Shown: positions 16,162 through 24,583 of the stretch, in pieces | Layout: every line of letters starts with the position of its first letter | How positions within the stretch are numbered: the first letter of the stretch is position 1 | NCBI RefSeq assembly: GCF_963666255.1 | Contig: NZ_OY762656.1 | Coordinates: forward strand, 682,001 to 746,000 | Length of the DNA stretch: 64,000 bases | Direction: 5' to 3' | DNA from: an uncultured Propionivibrio sp. | GTDB taxonomy: Bacteria; Pseudomonadota; Gammaproteobacteria; Burkholderiales; Rhodocyclaceae | Notes under the pieces: model-generated | The model's database searches: none | What the model was told of the DNA's origin: nothing | What the model saw: only the letters and a program-made list of their open reading frames with translations | Program-made: the position numbers and the translations under genes

Positions 16162-16802
16162 AGCCGGATACCATTCTGGCTGATGGTCACCATCGCCTGC
16201 GTGCGACTGGAAACGCCGAGCGCCTTGAATATCGCGGTCATATGTACCTTGACCGTGCCCTCGGACAAACCGAGCAAGGACGCGATGTCCCGGTTCGACT
16301 TGCCATGCGCCATCAACCGGAGCACCTCGATCTGCCGCCCCGTCAGACCAATCTCCGACGGGTCGATCTTGCGCACTGCCGCGCTCTTGGGCGTTACTAC
16401 TGTCGACAAGGCAAGGCCAGAAGATACCAGAGGACGCCCCGCCAGTACTTCGCGCAGCGCTTCCAGCAGTCGCTCGCTCGAGTAGGTCTTCGAAACGAAG
16501 CCTGCGGCCCCCGCTTTCATCGCCTTCCCGACCGTCGCTGCATCATCAAACGCGGAAAGAATCACCACCGGCATGCCCGGATAACGCTTGTGCAGCGTCG
16601 TCAGATACGACAACCCATCCAGCCGCGGCAAGCCAAGATCCAGCAGCATCAGATCGACCGGCCCGGACTCCTGCAATCGCTGACTGGCGATATCGCAATC
16701 CGCCGCTTCAAGCACCGTGACATCAGGCTCGATCTGACGCAACGTTTGCGCCAGCCCCTCTCGCACCAAGGCATGATCTTCGACGATAAGCAGTTTTAGC
16801 AT
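16158..16802 (-). CDS. NarL/FixJ-type response regulator
   Basis: 214-residue two-component regulator. An N-terminal receiver domain has the acidic pair (IVEDH), the phosphoacceptor in LMLLDLGLPRLDG and the conserved Lys in FVSKTYSSE. A LuxR-type helix-turn-helix (LTGRQIEVLRLMAHGKSN, then DIASLLGLSEGTVKVH) follows at about 145-205. The start MLKLLIVEDHALVREG is preferred over an 11-codon longer reading. It is the last gene of a minus-strand unit with an exported protein, a hybrid sensor kinase and a thioredoxin-like protein, so the kinase at 17344-19878 is its likely partner (inference from position). Target genes are unknown. Confidence 0.9.
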   Translation of the reverse strand: MLKLLIVEDHALVREGLAQTLRQIEPDVTVLEAADCDIASQRLQESGPVDLMLLDLGLPRLDGLSYLTTLHKRYPGMPVVILSAFDDAATVGKAMKAGAAGFVSKTYSSERLLEALREVLAGRPLVSSGLALSTVVTPKSAAVRKIDPSEIGLTGRQIEVLRLMAHGKSNRDIASLLGLSEGTVKVHMTAIFKALGVSSRTQAMVTISQNGIRL

Positions 16803-16862
16803 ACAGAAACGAATCGCTGGATTGACTTGCGGCAAACTATAGCACGCCGGGAAACAGCGGAA

Positions 16863-17339
16863 CTATGGCTGTCCAGCGCATGATTTCAACCCGTCGGCAA
16901 GCATTTCGACCGCCCCCCCTTTTACGAGCGGCTGACCAATATAGGTACCGCGAAAAAGCAGCCCGACATCACCATGGGCGGTCGTCCAAGGTGTCTCCCA
17001 GGCGTCCACAACCACCCGAACCCGCGTCACCTCGACCTCCACGGGATCGCTTTCCCTCCGATTGAAGACGCAGGGCGCCGAACGCGCCAGTTGCCACAAG
17101 GATTCCCGCGAAATCACCGATCCGGCGCCGAGCGTAGCCGGACAATCCCTTACCGGCTCGCGCTCGCGGCGCATTTCGCTCACCACGCCCTTGACCCAGA
17201 AAGTCGGCGATTTGAGCAAACGCCCCTCCCCTCCTTCGCGGAAAATGACACAATCGCCCACGCCGATGTCAGCCTGGACGGAATTGTTCAAGAGAAATAG
17301 CGCGCAGAACACGGCCCGCGACTTCTGCCCAAAATACAT
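16863..17339 (-). CDS. Predicted exported protein of unknown function
   Basis: 158 residues from MYFGQKSRAVF. The first 24 residues look like a signal peptide (basic start, hydrophobic AVFCALFLLNNS, likely cut after VQA). The mature part has four cysteines (in GDCVIF, RDCPAT, APCVFN and KSCAGQ) and a beta-rich pattern; I do not recognise a family. GGAG precedes the chosen ATG, which lies only 4 bases after the kinase stop, so it is almost certainly cotranslated with the kinase and followed by the response regulator. A periplasmic accessory or ligand-binding partner of the kinase is plausible but unproven. Confidence 0.75.
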   Translation of the reverse strand: MYFGQKSRAVFCALFLLNNSVQADIGVGDCVIFREGGEGRLLKSPTFWVKGVVSEMRREREPVRDCPATLGAGSVISRESLWQLARSAPCVFNRRESDPVEVEVTRVRVVVDAWETPWTTAHGDVGLLFRGTYIGQPLVKGGAVEMLADGLKSCAGQP

Positions 17340-17343
17340 GCGA

Positions 17344-19878
17344 TCACTCCAACGCGGCTTGTCGATCTTTCTTGTTTCTCGCCGCAACGCTCATTGCCGT
17401 CAGCAAATCGACCATTTCGACCGGTTTGAGGAGCACAGGCCAAGGCGATGTCGCCGCGATCGTTTCGCGCCGAAGCGCCTCCCCGGTCATTAAGACCGCC
17501 TGCACCGGCGTCGTTCGCCGCTCCTGAACCGCGGTGAGAAACGCCATGCCGTCCATGCCCGGGAGATTCAGGTCGGACAGGTAAAAATCAGCGGCCAGGA
17601 CAGCTTGCGCGCCGAGCGCTCGCTCGGCGCAGTCGTAGAGTTGCGTCCTGACGCCGAACTCGTCGAGCGATAACTCGATCGCCTTGGCGACCATCGTGTC
17701 GTCCTCCACGACAACCACCGTCCAGCCCGCCAGCAATGACTCGTCCACGCCGCGAGGGACCGATGCCACGGGTTTGATCGCCGGAATGGCCACCGCAACC
17801 GGTATTTCATTCGCAGGCAGCATGACTTCGAAAACCGACCCTTGCCCCGGCCGGGAGCGATACGACAATTCACATTCCAGCAATTGCGCCATGCGTCGGG
17901 CGATGGTCAGCCCCAACCCCAGCCCTTTACTGCGGTCAAGCACCGAATCGCTGACCTGGTAGCTCTCCTCGAATATTCGATCGCCATCACGCGGATCGAT
18001 ACCGAGACCGGTATCCCACACCTGAATCACCATGCGACCCCGACGCTTGCGCGCGCCCACGAGAACACCGCCGCGCTCGGTGTATTTCAGTGCGTTGTCA
18101 ATCAGATTGCGCACGATACTCATGAGCAGACCGGTGTCGATGAACAGCATCGTCGGCGCGAACGGGAAAAACAGCTTGAACCGAAGATTTTTTTGCCGCG
18201 CCAGCGTCGAGAATTCGGCGTCAATCGCTCGGAATATTTCTTCCAACTCGACACAACGCGGCTGCGGCTTTATCTGTCCGGAGTCGAGCTTTGAAAGGTC
18301 GAGCAGCGAATAGAGCAATTCGCTCAGCGCGTGCCCCGAGCGCGACAGAAAATCGGCAATAGCCTTCTGTTCCGCGCTCAATTCGGTCCGACGCAAGGCA
18401 TCGAGAAACAGGTTGATCGCCTGAATCGGCTGACGCAGATCGTGGCTGGCCGCTGCCAGAAAGCGGGTTTTCCCGAGGTCGGCCCTCTCGGCTCGTTGCT
18501 TCGCTTCAAGCAGTTCGGCCTCGGTCCGCTTGCGCTGCGTAATATCGGTCAACGCGGCAAGATACCCCTGCACACTGCCATCCGAAGCGACGCCGGCACG
18601 AATCTCGACCTGCACATACGCGAGCGAACCGCCTGGTTGGACAAAGCGAAGCTCGCAGGCATACGGACGCTGCAGGATGCGGCCAACCATGCTGCGACGG
18701 GGAAGGCCGGATCGATCTTCGCGATGCACGAAGCCCGTCCAGTCCGAACCGGTCATTTCCTCCCGGTTGCGCCCGGCGATCGCCGCGCAACGGTCATTCA
18801 CATAGGTGCAATTGCCGGCGTCGTCAAACCGGGCAATTCCGACCGGCACCAGCTGGGTGAGTTCGCGAAACTGCGATTCGCTCACCGCAAGCTCGCTCAG
18901 CACCTGCTGCTGATGCGCCTGAGCCCGCCGCAACCGCATCAACAGGACGCCCAAGAGAGCGAATACCATGGCAGCCGAAACGACAACACCAACGACTTGC
19001 TGGTACCAGACTTCCAGCACCTCGTTCTTGCCTAGCCCCACCGCGAAGTAAAACGGAAAATCCCGCATCCTGACGATGCTCATGATGCGCGGAACATAAT
19101 CCGGCGCAGCTTCGTAGTGCAACGAGGTGAGCCGCTCCGGCAGAGCCATTCTCCGCACCACGGGATGGTCGGACGGCAAGGCGGTGTTAACATCTCCGGG
19201 CAGGTCAGGAGCGCGAATCACCAGCGAGTGGTCGTCTCGACGCAACGCAATCAGCCCGTAGCGCCCCAGTTCAAGTGCGGAAAACTGACGCCGATAGAAG
19301 CTGAGGTCGATCGAGCCATAGACAAGACCCAGGAAATTTCCCTTGTCATCACGCAGGCCCCGTGCCAGCACCAGCACGTCTTTACGAACCCCCCGCCCTG
19401 CCAGCACTTCCGAAATAACCAGGCGATCGTTCGGGTCGTCCCGCAACTGGCGAAAATAGGAGCGATCCGCGACATTCATCCGACTGATGTCCAGCCCCCC
19501 GGAAAAATACAGCAGATTGCCCCGCGCATCGACCACGCGATAACCAACCATGTCGTCACGGTTGATCATGCGCCGCTCCAGGCTCGCATTCACGCCGGAT
19601 CGATGCCGCAAGACCACGTCAGGACGAAGGACGTCAGCGGAAATATCACGCCGAAGCGCGATGAGTTCGGCATCAATCTGGCGCAAGCGCGCCTCAAAAC
19701 GCGCCTCAAACAGCGCCGCCAGGTTGTAGGCACTGATTTCCGCCGTGTTGACCTGGTCTCGGTAACTCAGCCAGAGTTGCCCCCCCAGCAGCAAGAGCAT
19801 CGACATCACGGCGACCACCAGCAGCCAGGGGGCCAGCATCAGTGGCACCACCTGATTCGGATGCTGGCGCTCAGTCAT
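17344..19878 (-). CDS. Hybrid sensor histidine kinase (extracellular sensor, PAS, HisKA, HATPase, receiver)
   Basis: 844 residues from MTERQHPNQVV. Order: transmembrane helix (about 10-35), a long periplasmic sensor of Cache type (to about 300; includes YRVVDARGNLLYFSGG), a second transmembrane helix (about 300-325), PAS (about 340-465), HisKA with SHDLRQP and phospho-His H479, HATPase (N-box NLIDNALKY, G-box GLGLGL), and a C-terminal receiver with phosphoacceptor D769 in LSDLNLPGMDG. The start overlaps the thioredoxin-like gene by 8 bases; GGCG is the only ribosome binding site. A longer upstream reading is rejected because it runs through that gene. It likely feeds the NarL-type regulator downstream; the signal is unknown. 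Confidence 0.92.
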   Translation of the reverse strand: MTERQHPNQVVPLMLAPWLLVVAVMSMLLLLGGQLWLSYRDQVNTAEISAYNLAALFEARFEARLRQIDAELIALRRDISADVLRPDVVLRHRSGVNASLERRMINRDDMVGYRVVDARGNLLYFSGGLDISRMNVADRSYFRQLRDDPNDRLVISEVLAGRGVRKDVLVLARGLRDDKGNFLGLVYGSIDLSFYRRQFSALELGRYGLIALRRDDHSLVIRAPDLPGDVNTALPSDHPVVRRMALPERLTSLHYEAAPDYVPRIMSIVRMRDFPFYFAVGLGKNEVLEVWYQQVVGVVVSAAMVFALLGVLLMRLRRAQAHQQQVLSELAVSESQFRELTQLVPVGIARFDDAGNCTYVNDRCAAIAGRNREEMTGSDWTGFVHREDRSGLPRRSMVGRILQRPYACELRFVQPGGSLAYVQVEIRAGVASDGSVQGYLAALTDITQRKRTEAELLEAKQRAERADLGKTRFLAAASHDLRQPIQAINLFLDALRRTELSAEQKAIADFLSRSGHALSELLYSLLDLSKLDSGQIKPQPRCVELEEIFRAIDAEFSTLARQKNLRFKLFFPFAPTMLFIDTGLLMSIVRNLIDNALKYTERGGVLVGARKRRGRMVIQVWDTGLGIDPRDGDRIFEESYQVSDSVLDRSKGLGLGLTIARRMAQLLECELSYRSRPGQGSVFEVMLPANEIPVAVAIPAIKPVASVPRGVDESLLAGWTVVVVEDDTMVAKAIELSLDEFGVRTQLYDCAERALGAQAVLAADFYLSDLNLPGMDGMAFLTAVQERRTTPVQAVLMTGEALRRETIAATSPWPVLLKPVEMVDLLTAMSVAARNKKDRQAALE

Positions 19879-20233
19879 TCGCCGCCAGACCAACCAAATC
19901 GGCATCGTTCTGCCAGACCAACCGCTCCGGCGCAGAACGGGCATAGCGTCGGCTCTCATCGGGCGACTGGGCGGCGAAGGTCTCAAGCATCCGCTTCAAC
20001 ACGCCATGGTGCGGCAGCATCGTCCCGAAAAACAGGACATCCCCACCGCGCCGAATCAATAGTGTCGGAAAATTCTCGACATCGAGATCGCCCATCTCGT
20101 CAGCCTGATCCTCGATATCGACCCAGCGGAAACGCATCTCCGGGAACTCGTCCGCCAACGCCTCGAACCCTGCGCGATACTCGCGGCAAGTTCCGCACCA
20201 TTCGGCACACAGGCAGATGACGGCAAACTCCAT
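19871..20233 (-). CDS. Thioredoxin-fold protein
   Basis: 120 residues with the active-site motif WCGTC (W12-C16) and the cis-proline segment FPTLLI. There is no signal peptide, so it should be cytoplasmic. After the thioredoxin core (about 1-85) there is a C-terminal tail rich in charged residues. GGGAG lies about 11 bases before the ATG. Its stop overlaps the start of the hybrid kinase, which makes it the first gene of the signalling unit. It may act as a general disulfide reductant or specifically on that system; the sequence does not decide. Confidence 0.88.
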   Translation of the reverse strand: MEFAVICLCAEWCGTCREYRAGFEALADEFPEMRFRWVDIEDQADEMGDLDVENFPTLLIRRGGDVLFFGTMLPHHGVLKRMLETFAAQSPDESRRYARSAPERLVWQNDADLVGLAAND

Positions 20234-20503
20234 ACTCGAAACGCTCCCTCGCTCTATTCAACCGTAGACCACCCTCCTCCCGCACTACGCCATACCGGGA
20301 TACCGGAACAGACTGACACCCAGGCATACGGATACCGGACGCCACAAAGACATTACATCGCACAGGGAGATTGGCGAGGCCCTATTATGGCAGAACTGTC
20401 TGCTCCTGCAGGCCTTACCGCCTCCCCGACGATTGACGAAAAGGGCGACGGCAGAGATACTTCGCCGCACGAATTTTTCGGTCCATTTCTCAGGAGAGCG
20501 CGC

Positions 20504-21079
20504 ATGTCTGGCCACGGTTTCCATGTTCACGGCCCCCACGATCACGAAGTCGAACACGTCGCACAACACGGTGGCGACGCCTTCACCGCGCGCGTCGCCG
20601 TGCTGACGGCAATCCTGTCGACGGTCGGCGCCATTTTTGGCTACATGGGCGGACACAGCCAGAATTCGGCCCTGCTGTACAAGAACGAGGCGGCGATCCA
20701 GAAAACCTCGGCCTCAAACCAGTGGAACTACTACCAGGCGAAAAGCAACAAGCAAAACCTCGCCGAATTGTCGATCGTCCTGACGCGCGGTGACGACCGC
20801 GAAAAGTATGTGCAGGAGGTCGCCCGCTACAAGAAGGAAAAGGAAGAGATCAAGCAGGACGCGGAAAAGCTCGAAGCGAAGGCCAAAGCGGCCGACGAGA
20901 AGAGTGAAATCGAAATGCATGTGCACGAACGCTGGGCGCTTGCCACCACCTTGCTGCAAATTGCCATCGCCCTCTCGGCAATCACCCTGCTCACCCGCAA
21001 GCGCTGGCTGCTCATCGGCGTTTATGGCGCCAGCGCGCTCGGCGTGATCACCGGCGCAATGGGCTACCTGCATCTCTGA
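20504..21079 (+). CDS. DUF4337-type membrane protein
   Basis: 191 residues from MSGHGFHVHGPHDH; CAGGAGAG lies about 9 bases upstream, so a 39-codon longer reading is rejected. The N-terminus holds eight histidines within the first 25 residues. A hydrophobic helix follows (VAVLTAILSTVGAIFGYMGG), then a charged coiled-coil-like stretch (REKYVQEVARYKKEKEE and on), then two C-terminal membrane helices. This layout fits the DUF4337 family; function unknown. It stands alone on its strand, divergent from the thioredoxin-like gene across a 270-base gap in which I saw no clear element. Confidence 0.8.
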   Translation: MSGHGFHVHGPHDHEVEHVAQHGGDAFTARVAVLTAILSTVGAIFGYMGGHSQNSALLYKNEAAIQKTSASNQWNYYQAKSNKQNLAELSIVLTRGDDREKYVQEVARYKKEKEEIKQDAEKLEAKAKAADEKSEIEMHVHERWALATTLLQIAIALSAITLLTRKRWLLIGVYGASALGVITGAMGYLHL

Positions 21080-21103
21080 CGCCTTCAGACGAAGGCGGTT
21101 TGT
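21080..21103 (+). terminator. Weak terminator candidate after the DUF4337 gene
   Basis: CGCCTTC-AGAC-GAAGGCG followed by GTTTGT, immediately after the stop codon. The T-run is poor, so efficiency is doubtful. Confidence 0.35.
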
Positions 21104-21110
21104 CGTCCGC

Positions 21111-21515
21111 TCAGCGGACCTGACAGGCCACCTTCCACAAGGCCTCTTCCATCGACGCCTCGGAAATCGTATACCAGCGCTCGGCCTCCTGGCCATCGGC
21201 CGCGACCTTGATGCCGTCGCCCATCGGACCGGTAAAGGAGAGGGACGACAGATAGCGCTCGCGCTTGTTGACACAGTCATACACGGTGCGCACCACGGTT
21301 GACCGGTACGCCGGCTGCCCCTCTTCTTCCTGCGGTTCGGCCCAGCGCACCAGATGCAGCACCTGCCCGGTGTCGCCTTCGCGGCGAACGCTGGCGCGGT
21401 CGACATAGACCCGCATGCCGTCTTCGAAACGCGAAAGTTCCTGCCATTCGGCCTGGGCGGAAGCGCTGGCCAGCAGCAGCAAGAGCACGCCGGCAATTCG
21501 TCTGGATATTTTCAT
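21111..21515 (-). CDS. Exported protein, surface-adhesin E-like domain
   Basis: 134 residues. A clear signal peptide (MKISRRIAGVLLLLLASASAQA, cut before EWQEL) precedes a small beta-rich domain with two cysteines (YDCVNKRER and VACQVR) that may form a disulfide. The WxxL...V..DxxSVR pattern and size resemble the short adhesin-E-like proteins common in betaproteobacteria. The name reflects the domain only; no adhesive role is shown. It stands alone and converges on the DUF4337 gene. Confidence 0.65.
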   Translation of the reverse strand: MKISRRIAGVLLLLLASASAQAEWQELSRFEDGMRVYVDRASVRREGDTGQVLHLVRWAEPQEEEGQPAYRSTVVRTVYDCVNKRERYLSSLSFTGPMGDGIKVAADGQEAERWYTISEASMEEALWKVACQVR

Positions 21516-21616
21516 GGCGCGGATTGTACCCGATCACGCCAAACGTCCGTTTGACCCAAGCGCCTGCATCAGTGGATACTAAGCGCTCTCCCGCCTTCCA
21601 GCGTAAAGGCCCCGGC

Positions 21617-22885
21617 ATGAATATCACCGTTCTCGGCGAAGCCCGCTACCCGTCTCCGCTGTCGCATTTTGTCAACGACAAAATTCGCGTCCTCCTGAAT
21701 GCCGTCATCGACCCGGACGCCCCCCCCAGCGACGATTTGCTGCTCGAAGTCGCCGGACCGCGGGAAATGCTCTATTTCGACCCAAAAAAAACACGCGCCG
21801 GCATCGTCACCTGCGGCGGCCTCTGCCCTGGTCTGAACAACGTCATCCGTTCGCTGGTGCTGCAACTCCACCACGTCTACGGCGTCCGTGAAATCCTCGG
21901 CTTCGTCAATGGTTATCAGGGACTCGACCCCTGGCGTGGCGCCGAACCGATCCCGCTGACACCGGAATTCGTCGAGGACATCCACAAGGGCGGCGGTTCC
22001 GCGCTCAACACCTCGCGCGGCCCGGTCGATGTCAGCGTCGCCGTCGACAATCTCATCCGCCGCAAGATCGACATCCTGTTCGTCGTCGGCGGCGACGGCA
22101 CGCAGCGTGGCGGCGCGGCCCTTTATCACGAGGCCAAGCTGCGCGGCCACGCACTCGCCGTCGTCGGCATCCCGAAAACGATCGATAACGATGTTCCCTT
22201 TGTCTCGCGTACCTTCGGCTATCTGACCGCCGTCGAAGAAGCGACGCGCGTCCTCACCTGTGCGCACACCGAAGCGCACAGCGTCGAAAACGGCATCGTC
22301 GTCGTCAAGATCATGGGGCGTCATGCCGGCTTCATCGCTGCCGGCGCGACCGTCGCCAGTCAGGACGTCAACTTCACGCTGGTTCCCGAAGTGCCATTCG
22401 TTCTTGACGGCGACGACGGTTTCCTCGCCGCGCTCAAGCGCCGCATCACCAAGCGCGGCCATGCCGTCATCCTGGTTGCCGAAGGCGCCGGACAACATCT
22501 GATGACGGGCGGCGAAAAGCAGTACGACGCCTCCGGCAACCTCAAATCGAAAGATATCGGCGTCTTCCTGCGCGACCGGATCGACGCCTACCTGAAGGAG
22601 CAAGACATCCCCTTCACGCTGCGCTATATCGATCCGAGCTATCTGGTTCGCAGCGTGCCGGCTGGCGCCGAAGACGCTATTCTCTGTGATTTCTTCGCCC
22701 GCAACGCGGTTCACGCAGCTATGGCCGGCAAAACAGGGCTGGTCATCGGCCAGCAGCACGACATCTTTACGCACGTGCCGATCGAACTCCTGGCCAGCCG
22801 CAAAAAGCAGCTGGACCTCAACAGCCCGGAATGGCAGGGAGTGCTATCGGCCACTGGCCAGGAATTCGCGCACTTCCCGGCCTGA
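21617..22885 (+). CDS. 6-phosphofructokinase family protein, probably ATP-dependent
   Basis: 422 residues from MNITVLGEARYPSP; an upstream reading of 106 codons antisense to the adhesin-like gene is rejected. The phosphofructokinase core has GGDGT at 158-162, the catalytic PKTIDND at 186-192 and MGRHAGFIA. A Gly in GGDGT predicts ATP rather than pyrophosphate as phosphoryl donor, while the Lys in PKT is the residue usually seen in PPi enzymes; this combination is known from the trypanosomal/plant-like ATP-PFK group. The length and N-terminal extension fit that group. Phosphorylates fructose 6-phosphate in glycolysis. It converges with the LysE-type gene. Confidence 0.85.
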   Translation: MNITVLGEARYPSPLSHFVNDKIRVLLNAVIDPDAPPSDDLLLEVAGPREMLYFDPKKTRAGIVTCGGLCPGLNNVIRSLVLQLHHVYGVREILGFVNGYQGLDPWRGAEPIPLTPEFVEDIHKGGGSALNTSRGPVDVSVAVDNLIRRKIDILFVVGGDGTQRGGAALYHEAKLRGHALAVVGIPKTIDNDVPFVSRTFGYLTAVEEATRVLTCAHTEAHSVENGIVVVKIMGRHAGFIAAGATVASQDVNFTLVPEVPFVLDGDDGFLAALKRRITKRGHAVILVAEGAGQHLMTGGEKQYDASGNLKSKDIGVFLRDRIDAYLKEQDIPFTLRYIDPSYLVRSVPAGAEDAILCDFFARNAVHAAMAGKTGLVIGQQHDIFTHVPIELLASRKKQLDLNSPEWQGVLSATGQEFAHFPA

Positions 22886-22903
22886 TCCGCCGCCACAAGG
22901 GGC

Positions 22904-23533
22904 TCAACGATCCGCGATCAGGCGCACCCCCAGCGCAACGAACACGGAGCCGGCAACGCGGTCGAGCCAGACGCCGGCATTGGCATGACGGCCCAGCCAT
23001 TGCCCGACGCTGCCGGAGAAAAAACCGAGCGCCCCGAAAATCAGCGCGGACTGCGCGGTGAAGATCATCCCGAGCCAGGCGATCTGCCAGGATGCCGGGC
23101 CGCTCTCGACACTGACGAACTGTGGCAAGAACGAGAGAAAAAAGATCACCACCTTCGGGTTGATCGCATTGGCCAACAGGCCTTTGGCGAAGAACTGCCG
23201 GGGCGACGACGGAAGCACCGCGCCGGCATCGGTGCGCACCGCACCGCCACTGCGCCAGGCTTGAATCCCTAGCCAGACGAGGTACGCCCCGCCGCCGAGC
23301 TTGAGCAGTCCGAAAGCCAGCGGCGATGCCGCCACCAGTGCGCTGATGCCGAGCGCTGCCAGCGTCGTGTGACTGAGGCAACCAAGCGCACAGCCGAGAC
23401 CGAAGGCCATGCCGTGACGCCGGCCGCGCGACATGCCGACGCTGAGGACCATCAGATTGTCCGGTCCGGGCGAGACGGTGATGAGTACCGCCGCGATCAG
23501 AAAGGCAAGGCACTGCTCGGGCATCAGGGGCAT
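22904..23533 (-). CDS. LysE/RhtB-family amino-acid exporter
   Basis: 209 residues from MPLMPEQCLAF; TTGGAG six bases before this ATG decides between several in-frame starts. The LysE signature ITVSPGPDNLMVLSVGMSRG sits near the N-terminus, followed by five to six hydrophobic segments and the second family motif NAINPKVVIFFLSFLP. Predicted inner-membrane efflux of an amino acid or derivative; substrate unknown. A strong stem-loop terminator lies upstream, so it is probably transcribed on its own. Confidence 0.88.
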   Translation of the reverse strand: MPLMPEQCLAFLIAAVLITVSPGPDNLMVLSVGMSRGRRHGMAFGLGCALGCLSHTTLAALGISALVAASPLAFGLLKLGGGAYLVWLGIQAWRSGGAVRTDAGAVLPSSPRQFFAKGLLANAINPKVVIFFLSFLPQFVSVESGPASWQIAWLGMIFTAQSALIFGALGFFSGSVGQWLGRHANAGVWLDRVAGSVFVALGVRLIADR

Positions 23534-23582
23534 GCGCGCTCCAATCGTCGAAAAGGCCAAAGAATACCGCAAGCCCGAAAAG

Positions 23583-23616
23583 AAAAAAGCGAGGGGCCGG
23601 AGCGCCCTCGCTTTTC
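23583..23616 (-). terminator. Intrinsic terminator after the acetate permease gene
   Basis: On the minus strand AAAAGCGAGGG and CCCTCGCTTTTTT form a stem with a GC-rich loop and a six-T run. It lies 32 bases after the permease stop. Confidence 0.85.
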
Positions 23617-23647
23617 GTTTGACCGGACCGCGCCGGCGATACCGCGC

Positions 23648-24262
23648 TTACTTGAAAATGCCGAAAGGCTTGCCAACCGGCAGGAAGACCTTGCCGAAGA
23701 AGGTGTTCAGCACAACCGCGCCGCAGCCGTAGAACGACAGCAACGCCGTCGCCAATTCGGCGTAGGCGCCGATCATGTGCGTCTCATGCGGGGCAACGCC
23801 AAAGGCATTGAGCGACAGCGCGGCCAGCAGGATGTCAATGACGAACATGGTGATGAAGATCAGCTTGCTGACTTCCATCGCCCCCAGCGTCATCAGTACC
23901 GAGAAGATCAGATAACCGAGGAAGGCGAAACCAAGCTGCTTGACGTCGCAGGCGGCGGCCAGTTCCGGCCCGAACACACCCATCTTCATCATCCAGGCGG
24001 TCGCAACGGCATACCAGAAGAAGGCATACGCGCCGAACACGGTACCACCCCAGATGTTGTCGTGAAGGAAATCGAAGATGCAGGCAATCAGCTGCGCCGT
24101 CGCGCCAAGGAAAAGCGCGTAAACGATCACGAACGACAGGCCGGTCGTCAGCCCCAGTTTCTGCGACGAGGCGACCAGTGTCACCATCGCCAGGCCGAAC
24201 AGCCCCAGCGCGGTCGGATTGGCGACCGTAACTTTAACTTTCTGCGTTTCAGCAGCACTCAT
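23648..24262 (-). CDS. satP: Acetate/succinate permease of the GPR1/FUN34/YaaH family
   Basis: 204 residues from MSAAETQKVKV; CAGGAGAG lies about 9 bases upstream, so a 13-codon longer reading is not needed. The family signature ANPTALGLFGLAM lies at the N-terminus, followed by six predicted membrane helices. Members carry out proton-coupled acetate (and succinate) uptake at the inner membrane. It stands alone, with its own terminator, and is divergent from uppP. Whether acetate is the real substrate here is inferred from the family. Confidence 0.88.
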   Translation of the reverse strand: MSAAETQKVKVTVANPTALGLFGLAMVTLVASSQKLGLTTGLSFVIVYALFLGATAQLIACIFDFLHDNIWGGTVFGAYAFFWYAVATAWMMKMGVFGPELAAACDVKQLGFAFLGYLIFSVLMTLGAMEVSKLIFITMFVIDILLAALSLNAFGVAPHETHMIGAYAELATALLSFYGCGAVVLNTFFGKVFLPVGKPFGIFK

Positions 24263-24444
24263 TGACACTCTCCTGAAAAAAGAATGGACCCGTCGGCACA
24301 CCCCGTCGCCCCGTCGAAAAAAGCCTAAAAATCAGACGCTCCGGAAACGCAGGCGCAGACAAATCCGTTTTAACCCCAATGTAAAGGTCGCGCATTCTCC
24401 CATGCTCGACGCATCCGGTTCAACTTCGGTTTTCCGCAAAAAAC

Positions 24445-24498
24445 ACAAGCGCTTGTCTTTGCCACGGCGTATTCACAACGGATCATTGCTTGCGCAAG
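24445..24498. promoter_or_regulatory. Two palindromes in the satP-uppP divergent gap
   Basis: The 321-base gap 24263-24583 holds no gene. It contains ACAAGCGCTTGT (24445-24456) and CTTGCGCAAG (24489-24498), each a perfect palindrome with CTTG half-sites. They could be operator sites, but short palindromes arise by chance. TAGAAT at 24552 is a possible -10 for uppP. Confidence 0.3.
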
Positions 24499-24583
24499 GA
24501 TCTGGCGATCAATTGAGAGCACGCCCTGAGCCCGCGGCAGAACGCGCCTGTTAGAATGCCGGTTTTTTCCACGGAGCCATTTG

